A DNA stretch of 6,511 nt, from NCBI GenBank assembly GCA_002371785.1, contig DFGU01000079.1, positions 1-6,511 of the forward strand. Reading direction: 5' to 3'. Below, piece by piece: positions 1 through 4,300 of this stretch. The first letter of the stretch is position 1. Each line of letters begins with the position of its first letter. Made by a program: the position numbers and the translations under genes. The notes below the pieces were generated by a model. The model made no database searches. It was not told where the DNA came from and worked only from the letters and a program-made list of their open reading frames with translations. The DNA comes from Bacteroidales bacterium UBA3742 (GTDB taxonomy: Bacteria > Bacteroidota > Bacteroidia > Bacteroidales > Paludibacteraceae).

Positions 1-1040
1 TCCTGGGCAAGTGGCAGAACACTAACCCGGCAGGACAGCAGCTGCGCGACATACCGACCAACGGTATGAACGTACGCTTCAGCCTGGCACAGTATGCCGG
101 CAAGAACGTCCGCATCGGTCTTTACCGTGAGGCACGCAGCACGTCTTCGACGGGTGTGGCTATCCACGTGGACAATATCCGCTTGGCATACTTCAAGAAG
201 ACGGTTGACTACGCTTCGGCTTGCCAGTTTGAGGACATCCAGGTGGGCGACATCATCCTCTCGGGTGAGGACACCAAGCCGGGTATCCATGCTTATCCTA
301 CCTGCTTCTTCGTTTCGGATGCCGATGCAAGGGCCGGCGTGAAGGATAGCGTTCAGCAGCTGGAGATCGAGGTTTATCCCGCGATGGAGTCTACGTTCCG
401 CGACACCATCTGCGAGGGCGATACGTATGCTAACTACGACTTCCTGCCTAAGGATCGTGCTGGCGTATATCGTCGTAAGCTGCAGACCGTGGAGCACGGA
501 TGCGATAGTATCGTAACGCTCTACCTCTACGTTAAGGAGCGCCGCTATGCCGAGGACGAGGAAGTGGCTATCTGCCCGGGTGAGAGCTACATGTGGAATG
601 GCAACCCGTACAACCGTGCCGGTATCTTCCGTGATACGATCGTATCCTCGATTGGTTGCGACAGTGTGATGACGCTCATCGTTTCGTACAACGCTTCGGA
701 GGATACGCTCTTTGAGACTTCGCGCGTGGAACTGGAGGAACTGCCGTTCACTTACGAGAATGCGATGCATCCGTACGTAGCGGGTCAGACGCCTATCACG
801 TATCCGGCCGGAACGCCGACGGGTACCTATAGGGATACCGTACTGGTAGAGGGTGCTAACTGTGCTACCGTGCTGGTACATACCCTGACGGTTTATAATA
901 AGCACGAGGATATTGACAATATCTACGGCACAGACGGACAAGGTGCTCGCAAGGTAATCTACCACGACCAGCTTTATATCATTCTCAACGACGAATGGTA
1001 CAACGCAGCCGGCGTGAAAGTGGGCGACCCGCGCGAGTAA
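1..1040 (+). CDS. Secreted multi-domain surface protein, C-terminal part (5' end outside window)
   Basis: The frame is open from base 3 to the TAA at 1038-1040 and shows 345 residues; an ATG at 66 lies inside the gene and is not taken as the start, because the residues before it continue the same fold. Residues 1-64 look like the end of a jelly-roll 'choice-of-anchor J / cleaved adhesin' module (SLAQYAGKNVRIGLY, then IHVDNIRLAYF). A linker with C74 and C101 follows. Two repeats of the Bacteroidota type ICxGxxY...GCDSxxTL come next (residues 134-177 with C137/C167; 188-229 with C191/C219), then a divergent third (242-298, C287, ending CATVLVHTLTVY). The last 31 residues have the pattern ARKVIYHDQLYI...WYNAAGVKV, resembling short C-terminal motifs of Bacteroidales exported proteins, perhaps a sorting or anchoring signal (inference). 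No catalytic motif is visible. Likely a surface or secreted adhesin-like protein; the ligand is unknown. The next gene shares the jelly-roll module type. Confidence 0.85.
   Translation, partial: LGKWQNTNPAGQQLRDIPTNGMNVRFSLAQYAGKNVRIGLYREARSTSSTGVAIHVDNIRLAYFKKTVDYASACQFEDIQVGDIILSGEDTKPGIHAYPTCFFVSDADARAGVKDSVQQLEIEVYPAMESTFRDTICEGDTYANYDFLPKDRAGVYRRKLQTVEHGCDSIVTLYLYVKERRYAEDEEVAICPGESYMWNGNPYNRAGIFRDTIVSSIGCDSVMTLIVSYNASEDTLFETSRVELEELPFTYENAMHPYVAGQTPITYPAGTPTGTYRDTVLVEGANCATVLVHTLTVYNKHEDIDNIYGTDGQGARKVIYHDQLYIILNDEWYNAAGVKVGDPRE
402..896 (+). repeat. Three Cys-containing beta repeats within the first protein
   Basis: Repeat 1 spans 402-533 (DTICEGDTY ... GCDSIVTLYLYV) and repeat 2 spans 564-689 (VAICPGESYMWNG ... 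GCDSVMTLIVSY). Their cysteine pairs are 30 and 28 residues apart, suggesting one disulfide in each. Repeat 3 (726-896) keeps the YRDTV and CATV...TLTVY strands but lacks the first cysteine. This repeat type is common in large secreted proteins of Bacteroidota and is thought to be structural, forming a stalk. The repeats are visible at protein level only; the DNA has diverged. Confidence 0.7.
945..1037 (+). other. Possible C-terminal sorting/anchoring motif of the first protein
   Basis: The final 31 codons read ARKVIYHDQLYI followed by a polar strand, WYNAAGVKV and a charged tail GDPRE. The pattern 'K-V/I-x(4)-QLYI-x(n)-Y-x(3)-G-x-K/x-V' recurs at the ends of exported Bacteroidales proteins and has the shape of a short beta hairpin, like C-terminal secretion signals. 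Assignment to the type IX secretion system is an inference, as the full-length type A or B signal is not present. Confidence 0.4.
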
Positions 1041-1049
1041 TATATAGAA

Positions 1050-1082
1050 CACTTGCGCGAGGAGAAATACCTCGCGCAGGTG
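1050..1082 (+). terminator. Strong hairpin after the first gene, probable terminator or 3'-end stabiliser
   Basis: Bases 1050-1062 and 1070-1082 form a 13-bp stem with one G-T wobble (1053:1079). Its core TGCGCGAGG / CCTCGCGCA is perfect and GC-rich, and the loop is AGAAATA (1063-1069). It begins 10 bases after the stop codon. No T tract follows directly; the nearest is at 1105-1110. It may therefore stop transcription together with the next small hairpin, or protect the mRNA 3' end. Confidence 0.6.
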
Positions 1083-1090
1083 CAAATTGT

Positions 1091-1110
1091 CACCAAAAAC
1101 GGTGTTTTTT
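1091..1110 (+). terminator. Weak hairpin with T6 tract, possible intrinsic terminator
   Basis: CACC (1091-1094) can pair with GGTG (1101-1104) across AAAAAC, directly followed by TTTTTT (1105-1110). The stem is only 4 bp, so on its own it is weak. Its position 8 bases after the strong 13-bp hairpin makes a composite terminator for the first gene plausible. Confidence 0.35.
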
Positions 1111-1139
1111 GCTGCAAATTGTTATTTTTTCGAAAAAAA

Positions 1140-1171
1140 TTTGCACATATCGAAAAGATTTCGTAAATTTG
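1140..1171 (+). promoter_or_regulatory. Bacteroidetes-type promoter (-33 TTTG, -7 TAAATTTG) for the large gene
   Basis: TTTG at 1140-1143 and TAAATTTG at 1164-1171 match the known Bacteroides sigma-ABfr consensus TTTG / TAnnTTTG, separated by 20 bases, close to the usual spacing. The base after the -7 element is C, also as expected. Transcription should start at about 1176-1180, giving a leader of about 70 bases before the ATG at 1249. The match is seen in the sequence; use in the cell is inferred. Confidence 0.7.
1151..1163. promoter_or_regulatory. Inverted repeat CGAAA-AGA-TTTCG in the promoter spacer, possible operator
   Basis: A perfect 5-bp inverted repeat with a 3-base centre lies exactly between the -33 and -7 elements and abuts the -7 element. 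Related words TCGAAAA occur at 1130-1136 and 1184-1190. A regulator binding here would compete with RNA polymerase. The element is short and AT-rich, so chance is a real alternative. Confidence 0.25.
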
Positions 1172-1229
1172 CAGCCCAAAATGTCGAAAAAGATACTATA
1201 ATAAGATAGTTTTTTTAATTATTTATTGT

Positions 1230-1251
1230 TTAACTAAATTCAAAGCTTATG
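1230..1251 (+). promoter_or_regulatory. AT-rich translation start region without Shine-Dalgarno
   Basis: An in-frame TAA at 1231-1233 closes the frame upstream, so ATG 1249 is the first available start, and it places the signal peptide at the N terminus. The bases between, CTAAATTCAAAGCTT, contain no AGGAGG-like site. This is usual in Bacteroidota, where A/T-rich, unstructured leaders favour initiation. Confidence 0.65.
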
Positions 1252-1311
1252 AGAAAAGTATTACTTTGTTTGGTCATGGTGCTCTTTGCTACATGGGCAA
1301 CGGTACAGGCT
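1249..1311 (+). other. Signal peptide of the large protein
   Basis: The 21 residues begin MRK, have a hydrophobic stretch rich in V, L, M and F, and end in TVQA before QE, a typical signal peptidase I site. The only Cys (residue 7) is not in a lipobox near the cleavage site, so the protein is probably not a lipoprotein. Confidence 0.85.
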
Positions 1312-4300
1312 CAAGAAGTTATTACCTTAACCGGTAATATGGAAGAAGAGCTGACTCCGGGTAGCACCTACGCCTTTTATGATTCGGGCGGACCAAGTGC
1401 CAATTATGGCACCAGTCAAAGCTACACGGCTACGTTCACTTGTACGGGAAGTATTACGATTAACTTTTCGTCATTTGCAACGGAGTCCTCATCCAGTTGT
1501 TACGACTGGGACTACATGCTTATCTATGATGGCGATGCGACGGACGGCGAGTTGCTTGGAAGACTCCAGACCGGCTGTGCGTCTGCAACCATCACTACAG
1601 ATGAAGATTATGTAGCTCAGTCCGGTACGCTCACCATTGAGTGGCATTCGGATGGCTCTTCTACGGCTGCCGGTTGGGAAGCTACCATTACAACGGAAGC
1701 TTCGGCTGGTCCGACTTGCGACAAACCGGAATCGGTGGAGGCAAACGACGTAACGTCTAGTTCTGCTACCATCAACTGGATTGGTACGGCTGCAGCTTAC
1801 AACCTGCAGTACAAGGCTTCAGCGGATGCCGACTGGACGCTGGTGAAGAACCTCTCGGGATCTTCTTATCAGCTGACGAACCTCGTTTCGAACACGGCTT
1901 ATCAGGTACAGGTACAGGCTATCTGCGGTGAGAACACCAGCGGATGGCGTTCTGCTTCGTTCAACACCTTGATTGGTCTGCCCTATGCAGAGCACTTCAA
2001 GGGTACGTCTGCCCCGAGTGGTTGGACGAACACAGCCGGACGGTTGCAGGCAGATGGTTCTGTTACTTTGTCTGGTACTACTGGATGGAGTTTTGGTGCT
2101 AAGAATGGTATCTTTGATAACCATGCGTATGTGAACATTTGGAGTACGACCGTTTACAGATGGCTTATTTCTCCGGAAATCCCTATTCCGGAAATGGAAG
2201 AAGGGGATCAAGGCTATCAATTATCCTTCAAGATTGCATTAACCATATGGAACTCTGCTACCGAAGTGGACAAGACTCAGCAGCAGGATGACCGTTTCAT
2301 TGTATTGGCTTCTAACGACGGTGGTGCCAACTGGACGATTCTCCGCGAGTGGAACAACACCGGTTCGGAGTATGTTTACAACGATATCGCTGTTACCGGT
2401 GAGGAAGTAAATCCGATTGACCTGAGTGCTTATGCCGGTCAAACAATTAAGATTGCCTTCTATGGAGAATCTACTCAAGCTGGTGGTGATAATGCATTCC
2501 ACTTAGATGATGTACTGATTGACGAGACTCCGACCTGTTTGAAGCCGACCGGTCTGCATGCATTGAATGCACAGGCTACCAGCACAACCCTGCCGGTAGC
2601 ATGGACGGCTAACAGCGGTGAAACGGCATGGCGTCTCCAGTACAAGCCTGCAGCAGATTCTACGGCTGTATGGACCACGCTGGATATCGCAGCTAATCCT
2701 TATACGATCACAGGCCTGAGTGCATTCACCGAGTATGAGGTTCGCGTAGCAGCTGTTTGTACCGAGGAAGATTTCACCGACTATGGTAAATCGATCATCG
2801 CTAAGACGGCTGCGGTTGTTCCGTTCATCCAGACCTTCGACACCACGGCTATGCCGGGTGAGTGGAAACGCTATGAGGCGCTTCTCGAGGCTGTACAGGA
2901 GAGTGGTGCACAGCTGGAGGCTAGCAAGAACGGTTGGAGCGTAGGCCTTAAGAACGGTGTCTTCAACAACGAGCACCTCTATCTGAATATTGCCGGTACG
3001 GACACCAAGCATTGGCTGGTAAGTCCGGTGATTGAGATGCAGGCTGGTTATCAACTGACCTTCGATCTCGCTCTGACTACCAATGCAGGTTCCGCGCCTA
3101 CAGCTGTTACCGCAGGTGAGCAGAACGACGATCAGTTCATCGTCTTCATCTCTAATAACGGTGGCGCTGATTGGACAGCACTTGGCACTTGGGGTAACCA
3201 AGGTCAAGGTACGTCGTTCGACCAGATCAGCACAGAGGGTCAGACCGTGAAGTTCGACCTGAGCGCATATGCCGGTCAGAGCATCATGCTGGCATTCTAC
3301 GGTGAGTCCACCGAAGCTAACGGTGACAACAACCTCCATATCTCGAATGTAGCTATCGACCTGATTCCGGCTTGTGAGCGTCCGCTCAGCATCACGCTGG
3401 GTAACGTTACCGGTACGACGGCTGAGATCACTTGGGATGCTGACGAGGAAGGTACGTGGGAGTACGGCTATGTAGCTAATCCGGCTGCTGATTTTGCGCC
3501 GACGGATGCTGACTACACCGCTAACACGACCGACAAGATCGCCGAACTGAGCGAACTCGCTGAGACCACGGATTACATCTTCTTCGTTCGTCGCGCTTGT
3601 AGCGAGACCGAGAAGAGCGAGCCGCTGATGAAGACCTTCAAGACACTCCAGACTCCGGCTGAGTTGCCGTATGTGGGTGACTTTGAGGAGACCAACGGCT
3701 GGTTGACCTTCAATGGTGAGTACGTCAATAAGTGGGTACGCGGTACGGCTGTAGCTAATGGCGGTACGCACGCGCTCTATATATCGAATGATAATGGCGT
3801 CTCGGCTGCTTATACCAATAATGTCGCATGTGTTGTATATGCTACCAAGACCTTCTACTTCCCCGAGGCTGGAATGTATTCCTTCTCGTTCGACTGGATG
3901 TGTAATGGTGAGGGTAACTACGATTATCTGCGTGTAGCATTGGTGCCGGCTTCTGTAGAAGTAGAAGCTGCAACGGATCTCCCGACCGGACTGGGTACTA
4001 CTGCTCTGCCGGAAGGCTGGATCGCATTGGATGGCGGTTCGAAGCTGAACCTCAGCTCGGTATGGCAGACCAAGCGCATCGAGCTCAATATTGAGCAAAT
4101 GGGCTACTATAAGGTAGTTCTCGTATGGCGTGATGATACCAGCGGTGGTACTGCTCCGGGTGCTGCTGTTGATAACTTCAAGATCAGTCGTCTTGCTTGC
4201 CGCATGCCGAATGGCCTAACACTGGGTGACGTTACTACTAACTCGGCAGCCTTCTCGTGGAATGATGACGAGGACGGTATGACGTGGGAGTATGCATGTA

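Larger units (their letters stand above)
1081..1173. repeat. Four copies of TGCAAATT in two orientations upstream of the large gene
   Basis: TGCAAATT occurs at 1081-1088 and 1113-1120, the first ten bases TGCAAATTGT being identical. Its reverse complement AATTTGCA occurs at 1138-1145 and 1166-1173. The two right-hand copies contain the TTTG of the -33 and -7 promoter elements, which may explain them. The two left-hand copies are outside the promoter. Between the inner pair lies the perfect 14-bp palindrome TTTTTTCGAAAAAA (1125-1138). In RNA, 1113-1120 could pair with 1138-1145. Confidence 0.55.

Noticed and set aside
94..342. 82-codon plus-strand frame inside the first gene
   Set aside because: Arg/Ser-rich out-of-frame shadow of the first gene, whose own frame shows clear domains. 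The frames at 1379-1615, 4802-5044 and 5198-5413 are rejected for the same reason.
995..1201. 68-codon plus-strand frame spanning the gene end and intergenic region
   Set aside because: It overlaps the first gene in another frame, crosses the strong hairpin, and has no recognisable protein pattern.
1195..1216. ACTAT / ATAGT hairpin followed by seven T, possible attenuator in the leader
   Set aside because: The stem has five pairs with only one G-C pair and would be very unstable; not supported as a separate feature.
1819..2502. Minus-strand frames of 133 and 87 codons
   Set aside because: They end at the sense TCA at 1819 and TTA at 2239 and lie fully inside the large gene; no homology-like pattern.
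2503..4098. 531-codon reading frame on the minus strand
   Set aside because: Its codons are exact reverse complements of the plus-strand codons. It ends where the sense gene has a TTA (2503-2505). Scarcity of TTA, CTA and TCA in the real gene creates it; its translation has no recognisable domain.
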